In this document: in pieces, positions 51,335 to 59,927 of the stretch
Numbering within the stretch: position 1 is the stretch's first letter
Layout of the letters: every line of letters begins with the position of its first letter
Assembly: GCF_030813595.1 (NCBI RefSeq)
Contig: NZ_JAUSUH010000008.1
Location: 154,501 to 218,500 of the forward strand
Direction: 5' to 3'
Origin: Ancylobacter vacuolatus
Lineage (GTDB): Bacteria; Pseudomonadota; Alphaproteobacteria; Rhizobiales; Xanthobacteraceae
Length of the DNA: 64,000 nt
Program-made: the position numbers and the translations under genes
Notes under the pieces: generated by a model
Told to the model about the DNA's origin: nothing
The model's input: only the letters and a program-made list of their open reading frames with translations
Databases searched by the model: none

Positions 51335-52912
51335 TTGGGCACACCGTTGAGACCCGTATCATTTGCCTATGAGAGCCGCCCCGTCTTGCCGCCATGGGAA
51401 CGTGGCTTTGGCCGGCTGACATATTTGCCGCTCCTTGCCGCTGTTGTGCTGCGGGTGGCCTCGTCCCCTACAGCGGATCTTAGCTATATCGTTCTCGCGG
51501 GCTATGCGGCGCTGGGTCGTCCCCATGCCATCCGGGCGTTCATTTTTTCCTGGCTCTTCACGCTGATAAACCCGGGCCTGGCCCCCGAGAGTGCATTGGC
51601 CGGGGCCGGACGCTACGCGGTTCTTCTGGCGGCGATCATTGCGGTGGTGGCGTTCAGGCCGGCAGTGCGCCGTCCTTCGGACAGCTTCATTTCCGGCACG
51701 ATGATGCTAGGTGTATTCTTTGCCGTCCACTCTCTTTTGTTTAGCAGCATAGCGGACGTCTCGCTTCTGAAGTGCGTTTCATGGGTATTAACCATGATCG
51801 TGGCCCTCTCGATCTGGTTGGGTTTTTCCGACTGGCAAAGGGAGAGAGTGAGTGGCGAGCTGTTCTGGATCCTCGTGGCCACGCTGGTTTTCAGCCTGCC
51901 ACTGCTGGCGACGCCTGTTGGCTTTCTCTTGAACAAGCACGGTTTCCAAGGCGTCTTCAATCAGCCGCAGGTCTTTGGCGTGACGATGGCGCTCCTTGCG
52001 AGTTGGAGCGTCACGCGGTTTCTGTCGCAGCGGCAGCCTTCCTGGATTCTGGTCGGTATCATGGGCGCCAGCGTCTTCGGCATTCTGCTCTCCGAAGCCC
52101 GGGTGGCCGGCCTTGCCATGTTCGGGGGCGTTGTGGCCAGCCTCGGCCTGACAATGCTCGTCGGCGGACGGCACTTTCTCGACGTCTTGCCAGGACTGCG
52201 AAGCTGGCGGGTCTGGAGCATGGTCTTCCTGTCTGTCGGCGGCGTAATTGTATTCTTTCCCGTGATCCTGGGCCTTATTGACCATTTCCTAACCAAGTCG
52301 GGCCGGGCGGATGTCGACGGGCTCGCCGACGCGTACAACACTTCTCGCGGTATTCTCATGCAGCCCATGCTGGCGAATATCCGAGACTATCCTTTCTCGG
52401 GTATCGGGTTCGGCATCGGTTCATATCCAATGACGATGGAGGTTGTTCGCGATCCGATCATGGGCCTGCCGCTCAGCGCGGCGGTGGAGAAGGGCGTTAT
52501 GCCGCTCGCCATTCTCGAGGAGACCGGCATGTTCGGACTTCTCCTCGTGCTCCTCTGGGTGTTCCGGCTGGTGGCGGTGGCGGCCCGAGGTGGGGTGGTC
52601 CCTCTTGCCGTGTGCCTTACGGCACTTCTGGTCAATTTGGCCGAAGCATCGATGTTCTCACCCGGTGGCCAGGGATTGCTGGTCATGATGCTGCTCGCGT
52701 GGAGCTATTCCTGTGGCAGCGCGAACCAGCCACAGACCAGCCGGCGGCAGGAGCGGCGGGCGGCGATGAGAGGCCCGGTGCCGCTGGCGCACCGCGCGGG
52801 CAGGGTCACTCCACGCCCCGACTCCCGCGCTTTCGAGACGAGCCCCGGTCGTACGGCATCTGCGCCCCTACCGGCGCACGACTCGAGTTGGAAGCCCCGT
52901 GCCGACCGTTGA
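51335..52912 (+). CDS. Second O-antigen polymerase/ligase-like membrane protein
   Basis: 525 residues, about eleven hydrophobic segments. The polymerase family signature is weaker than in the protein at 36854 but visible: LSEARVAGLAMFGGVVASLG (about 233-252), then a large loop with NTSRGILMQPMLANIRDYPF (about 330-349) and SGIGFGIGSYPMTMEVV, followed by LEETGMFGLLLVLLWVF. The last 65 residues are polar and Arg-rich and may be partly non-functional. Start uncertain: TTG 51335 or TTG 51347, none with a good ribosome site. The base composition of the membrane part is lower in GC than the neighbours. It is a candidate Wzy for the repeat unit that includes pseudaminic acid or FucNAc (inference). 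Confidence 0.75.
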   Translation: MGTPLRPVSFAYESRPVLPPWERGFGRLTYLPLLAAVVLRVASSPTADLSYIVLAGYAALGRPHAIRAFIFSWLFTLINPGLAPESALAGAGRYAVLLAAIIAVVAFRPAVRRPSDSFISGTMMLGVFFAVHSLLFSSIADVSLLKCVSWVLTMIVALSIWLGFSDWQRERVSGELFWILVATLVFSLPLLATPVGFLLNKHGFQGVFNQPQVFGVTMALLASWSVTRFLSQRQPSWILVGIMGASVFGILLSEARVAGLAMFGGVVASLGLTMLVGGRHFLDVLPGLRSWRVWSMVFLSVGGVIVFFPVILGLIDHFLTKSGRADVDGLADAYNTSRGILMQPMLANIRDYPFSGIGFGIGSYPMTMEVVRDPIMGLPLSAAVEKGVMPLAILEETGMFGLLLVLLWVFRLVAVAARGGVVPLAVCLTALLVNLAEASMFSPGGQGLLVMMLLAWSYSCGSANQPQTSRRQERRAAMRGPVPLAHRAGRVTPRPDSRAFETSPGRTASAPLPAHDSSWKPRADR

Positions 52913-54104
52913 TAGTTCTTTCGCTCCCGGAAATCCCCGCATCCTCGTGCTGCTCTCACACTATCTCCCCGGCTTCCGTGCCGGGGGGCCTCTGCGCAGC
53001 ATCGCCCATCTTGTCGACCATCTGGCGGATGAGTTCGATTTCCACATCCTCACCTCCGATCGCGACCTCGGCGACGGGGCCGCCTATGCCGGTGTCGAGG
53101 CCGATCGCTGGGTGCCGGTCGGGCGGGCGCAGGTGCGCCACCTGCCGCCGGCCCGGCAGGGGCCGCTGGCGCTGGCCCGCCTCATCCGTCAGACCCCGCA
53201 TGATCTGCTCTATCTCAACAGCTTCTTCTCGCCGCGCTTTTCCATCGCCCCGCTGGTGGCGCGGCGGCTCGGCCTGATTCCCGCGCGGCCGACCGTGCTC
53301 GCGCCCCGCGGCGAGTTTTCCGCCGGTGCGCTGGCGCTCAAGGCCGCCAAGAAGCGCGCCTATCTCCGCGCCAGTCGCGCCGCCGGCCTGTTGACCGATC
53401 TGTGCTGGCAGGCGTCAACGAGTTTTGAAGCCGCCGATATCCGGGCCGCCATGGGGCCGGATGTGGCGGTGGCGGTGGCGTGCGACCTGTCCGAACCCAA
53501 TCTCGGCGCGCCGCCGGGCCATCTGCCGCGCGCCCCGGGCCAGAAGCTGCGCGTGGTGTTCCTCAGTCGGGTTTCGCCAAAGAAGAATCTCGATTTCGCC
53601 CTCGCCGTGCTGTCCACCGTCCGGTGTGGGGTGGATTTCGTCATTTATGGCCCGCTGGAAGACGCGGACTATGCCCGATCCTGCCGCGCGCTCGCCGAAA
53701 GCCTGCCATCGCACGTGACCGTGCGATGGGCTGGCCCGGTGCATCCTGACGAGGTGCCGGCGGTGTTCGCGGCCAATGATCTGTTCTTCTTCCCGACACG
53801 CGGCGAGAATTTCGGCCATGTGATCGCCGAATCGCTGGCGGCGGGAACGCCGGTTCTGCTGTCGGACACCACGCCCTGGCGCGGTCTCGCGGCGGCGGGG
53901 GTAGGGGACGACCTGCCGCTGGACGCGCCTGCCGCCTTCGCCGTCCGCATCGAGGCGATGGCGGGCGAGCCTGCCGAGGCCGCGCTGGCGCGCCGCGCCC
54001 GGGCGGCCGCTTTCGCGCGCCGGCGGCAAAGGGAGGACGACAACGTGGCGGACAGCCGCACTCTCTTTCTGTCTGCTCTCGCTTCGCGCGCCGTCATGGC
54101 ATAG
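52899..54104 (+). CDS. Glycosyltransferase family 4 protein
   Basis: 401 residues. The N-terminal domain opens LVLLSHYLPGFRAGGPLRSI (about 16-35), with the Gly-Gly-Pro loop of enzymes often found in capsule loci. The C-terminal donor domain has VVFLSRVSPKKNLDFALAVL (about 219-238) and PTRGENFGHVIAESLAAGTP (about 298-317) holding the E-x7-E motif. It starts at GTG 52899 and overlaps the previous gene by 14 bases. It precedes fnlA by 33 bp. The donor could be any of the sugars made nearby. Confidence 0.88.
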   Translation: MPTVDSSFAPGNPRILVLLSHYLPGFRAGGPLRSIAHLVDHLADEFDFHILTSDRDLGDGAAYAGVEADRWVPVGRAQVRHLPPARQGPLALARLIRQTPHDLLYLNSFFSPRFSIAPLVARRLGLIPARPTVLAPRGEFSAGALALKAAKKRAYLRASRAAGLLTDLCWQASTSFEAADIRAAMGPDVAVAVACDLSEPNLGAPPGHLPRAPGQKLRVVFLSRVSPKKNLDFALAVLSTVRCGVDFVIYGPLEDADYARSCRALAESLPSHVTVRWAGPVHPDEVPAVFAANDLFFFPTRGENFGHVIAESLAAGTPVLLSDTTPWRGLAAAGVGDDLPLDAPAAFAVRIEAMAGEPAEAALARRARAAAFARRRQREDDNVADSRTLFLSALASRAVMA

Positions 54105-54137
54105 GTACAGCCTGCAAGCTGGACCAAGGGGAATTGC

Positions 54138-55166
54138 ATGCAGCATGACCGTGTTCTGATCACCGGCGGGACCGGCTCCTTCGGCCGGACAATGTTGCAC
54201 GACCTGTTGCAGCGCGGGTGTCCGGAAATCCGCATCTTCAGTCGGGACGAGGAAAAGCAGGACATGCTGCGCAACAGCTTGCGCAGCGCCAATGTGCGCT
54301 TTTATGTCGGTGACGTGCGCGACCGCGACAGCGTCGACCGCGCCATGGCGGGCGTGACCCGGGTCTTCCATGCGGCAGCGTTGAAGCAGGTGCCGTCTTG
54401 CGAGTTCTTCCCGCTGGAAGCGGTGCGGACCAACATCCTCGGCTCGGAGAATGTCGTGCGCGCGGCGGTGGCGGCCGGTGTGCGCTCCGTCGTCTGCCTC
54501 TCCACCGACAAGGCGGTGTTTCCGGTCAACGCCATGGGCATCTCCAAGGCGATGATGGAGAAGCTCGCCCTGGCCATGGCCCGCTCCATCGGTCCCGAGG
54601 CGCCGACCACGGTGTCGCTGGTGCGCTACGGCAATGTGATGGCCTCGCGCGGCTCGGTCATTCCGCTGTTCATCCGGCAGATCAAGGCCGGGGCGCCGAT
54701 CACCATCACCGAGCCGACCATGACGCGCTTTCTCATGCCGCTGCGCGATTCGGTGGCGCTGGTGCGTCATGCCTTTGAGAACGCCCGGCAGGGCGACCTG
54801 TTCGTGCGCAAGGCACCAGCCTCCACCATCGCCGATCTGGTCGCCGCGCTAAAGGACCTGTTCGGCCGTCCGGACCATCCGGTCGAGGTCATCGGCTGGC
54901 GCCACGGCGAGAAGCTGTTCGAGACGCTGGTCAGCGCGCAGGAACTCACCAAGAGCGAGGATATGGGCGACTATTTCCGTGTCAGCATGGATGAGCGCGA
55001 TCTGAACTACCGCGCCTATTTCTCCGAAGGCGACGTGGAGACGACCGAACAGAACGACTACCACTCGCACAATACCGAGCGGCTGGATGTTGCCGGCGTC
55101 AAGGCGCTGCTGCTGACCCTGCCGGAGGTCGTCGCCGAGCTCGAGGCATGGAGGCCCGTGGCGTGA
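54138..55166 (+). CDS. fnlA: UDP-GlcNAc 4,6-dehydratase/5-epimerase FnlA (WbjB, CapE)
   Basis: 342 residues, soluble short form. It begins VLITGGTGSFGRTMLHDLL (6-24) and has STDKAVFPVNAMGISKAMME (about 122-141) with the Met-x3-Lys active site, and VRYGNVMASRGSVIPLF. The C-terminal part WRHGEKLFETLVSAQEL and RAYFSEGD is typical of FnlA/CapE. It turns UDP-GlcNAc into the 4-keto-6-deoxy L-arabino sugar and then its C3 epimer, the first step to UDP-L-FucNAc. Its first product is the PseC substrate. ATG 54138 has AGGGG eight bases upstream; the stop overlaps fnlB as GTGA. Confidence 0.92.
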   Translation: MQHDRVLITGGTGSFGRTMLHDLLQRGCPEIRIFSRDEEKQDMLRNSLRSANVRFYVGDVRDRDSVDRAMAGVTRVFHAAALKQVPSCEFFPLEAVRTNILGSENVVRAAVAAGVRSVVCLSTDKAVFPVNAMGISKAMMEKLALAMARSIGPEAPTTVSLVRYGNVMASRGSVIPLFIRQIKAGAPITITEPTMTRFLMPLRDSVALVRHAFENARQGDLFVRKAPASTIADLVAALKDLFGRPDHPVEVIGWRHGEKLFETLVSAQELTKSEDMGDYFRVSMDERDLNYRAYFSEGDVETTEQNDYHSHNTERLDVAGVKALLLTLPEVVAELEAWRPVA

Positions 55167-56287
55167 CGCGCCTCGTCATCACCGGTGCCGGTGGGCTGCT
55201 CGGCTGGCACTGCGCGGTGCGCCTGCACGCGCGCAATTGCGCCGCGGCGTTCCGTGGCGAGGCGCGGCCCATCGATATGGTGGTGCTCGACCGGGCCGCC
55301 TTCCTCGATCCGCACACTCTCGGCCAAGCGCTGGATGGAGCTGACGCGGTGCTGCACTTCGCCGGTGTCAATCGCGGCACGGATGAAGCGGTGGAGCGCG
55401 GCAATTTGGAGATTGCCGAGCGCCTCGCGGCGGGCTGCCGCGAGGCGGGAGTCTCGCCCCACATCGTCTACGCCAACTCGACGCATGCCGGCACGGATTC
55501 GCCTTATGGCCGCTCGAAGCACCGGGCTGCCGAACGACTGGAAGCCGCCACTCCGCGCTTCACCAATCTGGTGCTGCCCCACATCTTCGGTGAGGGCGCG
55601 CGGCCCTTCTACAACAACGTCAGCGCGACCTTCATTCACCAAGTGGCGCGCGGCGAGGCCCCGAATGTCAATCCCGAAGGCCAGGTGCAACTGCTGCACG
55701 CCGGCACCGCCGCCGAAGACGCGATCGGCGCCGCCCTCGGCGGGGTGACGGGCACGTTGCGCCCCGCGCCCCGGCCGATGAACGTTGCCGATCTGCTCGC
55801 GCGGCTGCAGGGCCTCCATATCGCCTATGCCGCGAACATTTTCCCCGACCTGTCGGACCCGTTCGACCTCGCTTTGTTCAATACCTACCGCGCCGCGCTC
55901 TACCCCGACGGCTTTCCCCGGCCGCTGACGCTGAACGCGGATGCGCGCGGCGTGTTGTTCGAGGCGGTGAAGGGGGGCGGCGGTGGGCAGACTTTTCTCA
56001 GCTGGACTGAGCCGGGCGTGACCCGTGGCAATCATTTCCACCTTAACAAGGTCGAGCGCTTCCTCGTGCTGGACGGCGAGGCCATCATCCGCATCCGCCG
56101 GGTGTTCGGCGGGCCGGTGTGGGAATTTCGTGTGGACGGCGCCGCTCCGGCGGCGATCGACATGCCGACCCTCCACACCCACAGCATCGAGAATGTCGGC
56201 AGCAAGCCGCTGCTGACCCTTTTCTGGACGCAGGCGGTGTTCGATCCCGCCGCGCCCGACACTTATGCCGATCCAGTTCTGGGGTGA
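55163..56287 (+). CDS. fnlB: UDP-4-keto-6-deoxy-hexosamine reductase FnlB (WbjC, CapF)
   Basis: 374 residues. An N-terminal SDR domain, LVITGAGGLLGWHCAVRL (3-20), YANSTHAGTDSPYGRSKHRA (about 107-126, catalytic Tyr/Lys), is fused to a C-terminal cupin domain (about 265-370) with FLSWTEPGVTRGNHFHLNK (about 279) and THSIENVG, whose histidines bind metal as in CapF. It reduces the FnlA product to UDP-N-acetyl-L-pneumosamine (6-deoxy-talose type). GTG 55163 overlaps the fnlA stop (GTGA) with GGAGG eight bases upstream, so it is preferred to ATG 55148. Confidence 0.9.
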   Translation: MTRLVITGAGGLLGWHCAVRLHARNCAAAFRGEARPIDMVVLDRAAFLDPHTLGQALDGADAVLHFAGVNRGTDEAVERGNLEIAERLAAGCREAGVSPHIVYANSTHAGTDSPYGRSKHRAAERLEAATPRFTNLVLPHIFGEGARPFYNNVSATFIHQVARGEAPNVNPEGQVQLLHAGTAAEDAIGAALGGVTGTLRPAPRPMNVADLLARLQGLHIAYAANIFPDLSDPFDLALFNTYRAALYPDGFPRPLTLNADARGVLFEAVKGGGGGQTFLSWTEPGVTRGNHFHLNKVERFLVLDGEAIIRIRRVFGGPVWEFRVDGAAPAAIDMPTLHTHSIENVGSKPLLTLFWTQAVFDPAAPDTYADPVLG

Positions 56288-56289
56288 CG

Positions 56290-57435
56290 ATGCTGAAGGT
56301 CATGACGATACTCGGGACCCGGCCCGAAATCATCCGCCTCTCACGTGTGATGGCGCGGCTCGACGCGTTCTGCGAGCATCGCGTCGTCCATACCGGCCAG
56401 AATTACGACTATGAGCTGAACGAGGTATTCTTCGAGGATCTCGACGTGCGCCGGCCGGACCATTTCCTCGGCACGGGCGGCGGCTCGCTGGGTGAGACGC
56501 TAGGCAAGATCCTGATCGAGAGCGAGAAGGTGCTCGCCGCCGAGCGTCCGGACGCGGTGCTCATTCTCGGCGACACCAATTCGGCGATTTCCGCGATCAT
56601 GGCGCGGCGGATGAAGATCTCCGTCTACCACATGGAAGCCGGCAACCGTTCCTTCGACCGTAACGTGCCGGAGGAGACCAACCGCAAGCTGGTCGACCAC
56701 ATCGCCGATTTCAACCTCGTCTATACCGAGCATGCCCGCCGGCACCTGCTGGCCGAGGGGCTGCCGCATCGGCGCATCTATCTCACCGGCTCGCCCATGC
56801 GCGAGGTGCTGGAGCATTACCGGCCCCGCATTGAGGCCTCGGACGTGCTGGAGCGGCTCGGCCTCGCTCCGCGCGGCTATTTCATCGTCTCGCTGCACCG
56901 CGAGGAGAATGTCGACCGCGCTGACCGTCTGGGCGAACTCGTCGACACGCTGTCCGAACTGGCGAGGCGCTACGACAAGCCGGTCATCGTCTCCACCCAT
57001 CCGCGCACCCGCAAGCGGCTGGAGGTGCTGGGCGTCGAGGCCGATGGGCGGGTGCAGTTCATGAAGCCCTTCGGCTTCCATGACTATAATCGGCTGCAGA
57101 TGAACGCCTTCTGCGCTATTTCCGACAGCGGCACCATTGCCGAGGAGGCTTCGCTGCTCGGCTTCCCCGCCGTGACGCCGCGCGACGCGATCGAGCGGCC
57201 GGAGGCGCTGGACACCGGGTCGATCATCATGACGGGCCTCGCCAGCGCCGCCGTGCTGCGCGGCGTCGACCTCGCTACCCGCCTCTTCGCCGAGCGCGAG
57301 GCGAGGGGCCTGCCGTACCCAGTGCCGGAAGATTACCAGGTGACCAACACCTCCGAGCGCGTGGTCAGCCTGCTCCTGGGGACGGCACCGCTGTCCAATG
57401 CCTGGGACGGCATTCGCGGGAATGATTTGGCGTGA
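56290..57435 (+). CDS. fnlC: UDP-N-acetylglucosamine 2-epimerase-type enzyme FnlC (WbjD, CapG)
   Basis: 381 residues. A WecB-like GT-B fold: MTILGTRPEIIRLSRVMARL (5-24), HTGQNYDYELNEVFFEDL (about 36-53), GDTNSAISA (about 95), HMEAGNRSFDRNVPEETNRK (about 113-132) and SDSGTIAEEASLLGFPAVTP (about 281-300). It epimerises C2 to finish UDP-N-acetyl-L-fucosamine. ATG 56290 lies two bases after the fnlB stop; the stop overlaps the next start as GTGA. The tail after about 340 (RVVSLLLG...) is slightly longer than WecB. Confidence 0.92.
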   Translation: MLKVMTILGTRPEIIRLSRVMARLDAFCEHRVVHTGQNYDYELNEVFFEDLDVRRPDHFLGTGGGSLGETLGKILIESEKVLAAERPDAVLILGDTNSAISAIMARRMKISVYHMEAGNRSFDRNVPEETNRKLVDHIADFNLVYTEHARRHLLAEGLPHRRIYLTGSPMREVLEHYRPRIEASDVLERLGLAPRGYFIVSLHREENVDRADRLGELVDTLSELARRYDKPVIVSTHPRTRKRLEVLGVEADGRVQFMKPFGFHDYNRLQMNAFCAISDSGTIAEEASLLGFPAVTPRDAIERPEALDTGSIIMTGLASAAVLRGVDLATRLFAEREARGLPYPVPEDYQVTNTSERVVSLLLGTAPLSNAWDGIRGNDLA

Positions 57436-58700
57436 GCGCTGTCCCGTCCTCACAGGCGCGCCGGCCGCGTCTGCTGTTCGTCGCCCAGTGGTTCGACCCG
57501 GAGCCGAACCCGAACAAGGGTCTGGCCTTCGCCGAGCGGCTGCATGATCTCGGCTTCGAGGTCGAGGTGGTGACAGGCTTTCCGAACTATCCCGGCGGCA
57601 AGGTCTATGAGGGCTACAGAATCCGGCCAATGGTCCGCCGGCAGGTCGGCAATGTGCGGCTCACGCGGCTGGCGCTCTATCCCAGCCACGGCAGCAGCCG
57701 CATCGGCCGCAGCCTCAATTTTCTCAGCTTCTTCGCCTCGGCCCTTGTCTACCTCACCTTCTTCGCCCGCCGCACCGATGTCATTCTGGCCTATCATCCG
57801 CCGATAACGGTTGGGGTCGCCGCCGTCGTGGCAGGGTTTTTCCGCCGCATCCCGGTCGTGGTCGATGTGCAGGACATGTGGCCGGACACGCTGCGCGCGA
57901 CGGGAATGATCAACAGCGAGAGGCTCCTCGCGCTGATCGGCCGAGTCTGCCGCTGGACCTGGCGGCGGATGGACCGGGTCATCGCGCAATCGGCGGGGTT
58001 TCGCCGGCTGCTGATCGAGCGCGGCGTCGCGCCCGACCGTATAAGGCTGATCCACAATTGGGGCGACGAGACCAATCTCGTCAAGGGCGCGCTCGCGCCG
58101 CCGGCCGCCTTCGCCGAGCCGGGTCGGTTTCGTGTGCTGTTCGCGGGAAATATGGGGATCGCGCAGGCGCTGGACACCGTGCTCGATGCCGCCGCGCAGC
58201 TGGGCCCGGCCCATCCCCATATCGAGTTCTGCTTCCTCGGGGCGGGACTTGAGGCGGAGCGGCTGAAGCAGGCGGCAGCCGCGCGCGGCCTGGGAAATGT
58301 GCGGTTCTTCCCGCGCGTGTCGAAGGCGGAGGTCGGCCCGTGGCTGGCGGCGGCGGATGTGCTGCTGGTTCATCTCAAGGACGATCCGCTCTTCGCAATC
58401 ACGGTGCCGTCAAAGACGCAGGCCTATCTCGCCGCCGGGCGGCCGATCCTCATGGCCGTGGCCGGAGACGGGGCGGAGCTGATCCGCGCGTCCGGTGGCG
58501 GCCTCGCCGTGCCGCCGGAGGATTCCGCGGCGCTGGCGGCGGCGGTGCTGGAACTCGCCGCCCTCGATCCGGCCGAGCGCGCGCGGATGGGGGCTCGCAG
58601 CCGCGCCTTCTATGAGAGGGAACTGGCGTTCGAGAAGGGAACGCGCGCCTTTGCCGAGGTCCTGCGGGCGGCCATCGCCGCACGGCGCACGGCCGCGTAG
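57432..58700 (+). CDS. wbuB: N-acetyl-L-fucosamine transferase, WbuB-type GT4
   Basis: 422 residues. It begins LLFVAQWFDPEPNPNKGLAF (about 14-33) and has VVTGFPNYPGGKVYEGYRI (about 46-64), ILAYHPPITVGVAA, VDVQDMWPDTLRATGM (about 143-158) and the donor site FAGNMGIAQALDTVLDAA (about 237-254). These follow WbuB, the FucNAc transferase of E. coli O26-type clusters. GTG 57432 overlaps the fnlC stop (GTGA). It ends the fnlA-fnlB-fnlC-wbuB operon, so FucNAc is very likely its donor sugar. Confidence 0.87.
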   Translation: MSAVPSSQARRPRLLFVAQWFDPEPNPNKGLAFAERLHDLGFEVEVVTGFPNYPGGKVYEGYRIRPMVRRQVGNVRLTRLALYPSHGSSRIGRSLNFLSFFASALVYLTFFARRTDVILAYHPPITVGVAAVVAGFFRRIPVVVDVQDMWPDTLRATGMINSERLLALIGRVCRWTWRRMDRVIAQSAGFRRLLIERGVAPDRIRLIHNWGDETNLVKGALAPPAAFAEPGRFRVLFAGNMGIAQALDTVLDAAAQLGPAHPHIEFCFLGAGLEAERLKQAAAARGLGNVRFFPRVSKAEVGPWLAAADVLLVHLKDDPLFAITVPSKTQAYLAAGRPILMAVAGDGAELIRASGGGLAVPPEDSAALAAAVLELAALDPAERARMGARSRAFYERELAFEKGTRAFAEVLRAAIAARRTAA

Positions 58701-58821
58701 CCTGTGGCGATTCATGCGCCGTAGCCAGCACAGCGCGGCGCCCGCCGCCAGTGGCAGGCCCGAGGACGGCGGGGCGGGCGGTGTCGGTCGCGGCCCCTGC
58801 CTTCTTCACTGCGGTCCGGCG

Positions 58822-59838
58822 TCACACGCGGTAATAGTCACGATACCACGCCACAAAACGCGCCACGCCCTCGCGGATTGGCGTGTTCGGGCGGAAGCCG
58901 GTGAGCGTGTGCAGGAGGCTGGCATCGGCCCATGTGGCGGGCACGTCACCGGTCTGCATCGGCAGATAGTTGCGGATCGCGGGGCGGCCGATTTCGGCCT
59001 CGATGGCGTCGACAAACTCGTTAAGGCGCACCTTGTCGGAATTGCCAATATTCACCACGCGGAACGGCGCGGCCGGGCTGAGGCTGTCGCCGGCGATCGC
59101 CTCGCCGCGCGCGCCGGGCAGCGGCGGCACCGTGTCGATCAGCAGGCGAATGCCGCGCACCAGATCGTCGACATAGGTGAAGTCCCGCCACATGTCGCCA
59201 TGGTTGTAGATGTCGATCGGTGTTCCCTGGAGAATGCCGCGGGTGAACTTGAAAAGCGCCATATCCGGCCGGCCCCACGGGCCATAGACGGTGAAGAAGC
59301 GGAACAGTGTGGTCGGCAGGCCATAGATATGGGCGTAGGAATGGCCCATCGCCTCGGTCGCCTTTTTGGTGGCGGCATAGATGGTGAGCGGCGTGTCTGC
59401 CTTGTCGGTCTCGCGGAACGGCATCTCCTCATTGGCGCCATAGACCGAGGAGGTCGAGGCCATGAGCAGATGCTGCACCGGCACCGCCCGCGCGCATTCC
59501 ATCACGTTGAAGGTGCCGATGAGGTTGGCGTCGATATAGGCGCGGGGATTTTCCAGGCTGTAGCGCACGCCCGCCTGCGCGGCGAGATGGACGATCACGT
59601 CGGGCTGGAAATCCTCTACCGTGCGCGCGAGCGTGTCGGAATCCTCCAGCATCGCCTCGGTGGTGGCGAAGGCTTCGTTCTGCGCCAGCATGGCGTGGCG
59701 GCGCTGCTTCAGGCGGACATCGTAATAGTCCGTCATGCCGTCATAGCCGTGCACGCGGCAGCCTTGCGCCAGCAGCAGGCGCGCGAGATGGAAGCCGATG
59801 AAGCCGGCCGTGCCCGTTATGAAGATGCGCCGCGCCAC
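58822..59838 (-). CDS. UDP-glucuronate 4-epimerase-like protein
   Basis: 338 residues, extended SDR. It has IFITGTAGFIGFHLARLLL (5-23), HLAAQAGVRYSLENPRAYID (about 84-103), STSSVYGANEEMPF (about 128) and YAATKKATEAM with the catalytic Tyr/Lys (about 153-163). The YSLENPRAY stretch and the LFRFFTVYGPWGRPDMAL segment are typical of UDP-GlcA 4-epimerases (LpsL, CapI). It would supply UDP-galacturonic acid for the polysaccharide or LPS. GTG 59838 with GGGAG six bases upstream is the start. It is convergent with wbuB across 121 bp without a clear terminator. Confidence 0.88.
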   Translation of the reverse strand: MARRIFITGTAGFIGFHLARLLLAQGCRVHGYDGMTDYYDVRLKQRRHAMLAQNEAFATTEAMLEDSDTLARTVEDFQPDVIVHLAAQAGVRYSLENPRAYIDANLIGTFNVMECARAVPVQHLLMASTSSVYGANEEMPFRETDKADTPLTIYAATKKATEAMGHSYAHIYGLPTTLFRFFTVYGPWGRPDMALFKFTRGILQGTPIDIYNHGDMWRDFTYVDDLVRGIRLLIDTVPPLPGARGEAIAGDSLSPAAPFRVVNIGNSDKVRLNEFVDAIEAEIGRPAIRNYLPMQTGDVPATWADASLLHTLTGFRPNTPIREGVARFVAWYRDYYRV

Positions 59839-59927
59839 GCTGTTCTCCCGCTGCCGCGCTGCGGCGCGTGCCTCTCCAAGGCTCTACGCCGCGCCGGCTG
59901 GGTTGGGAAGCGGGTTGGCCGGCTGCC

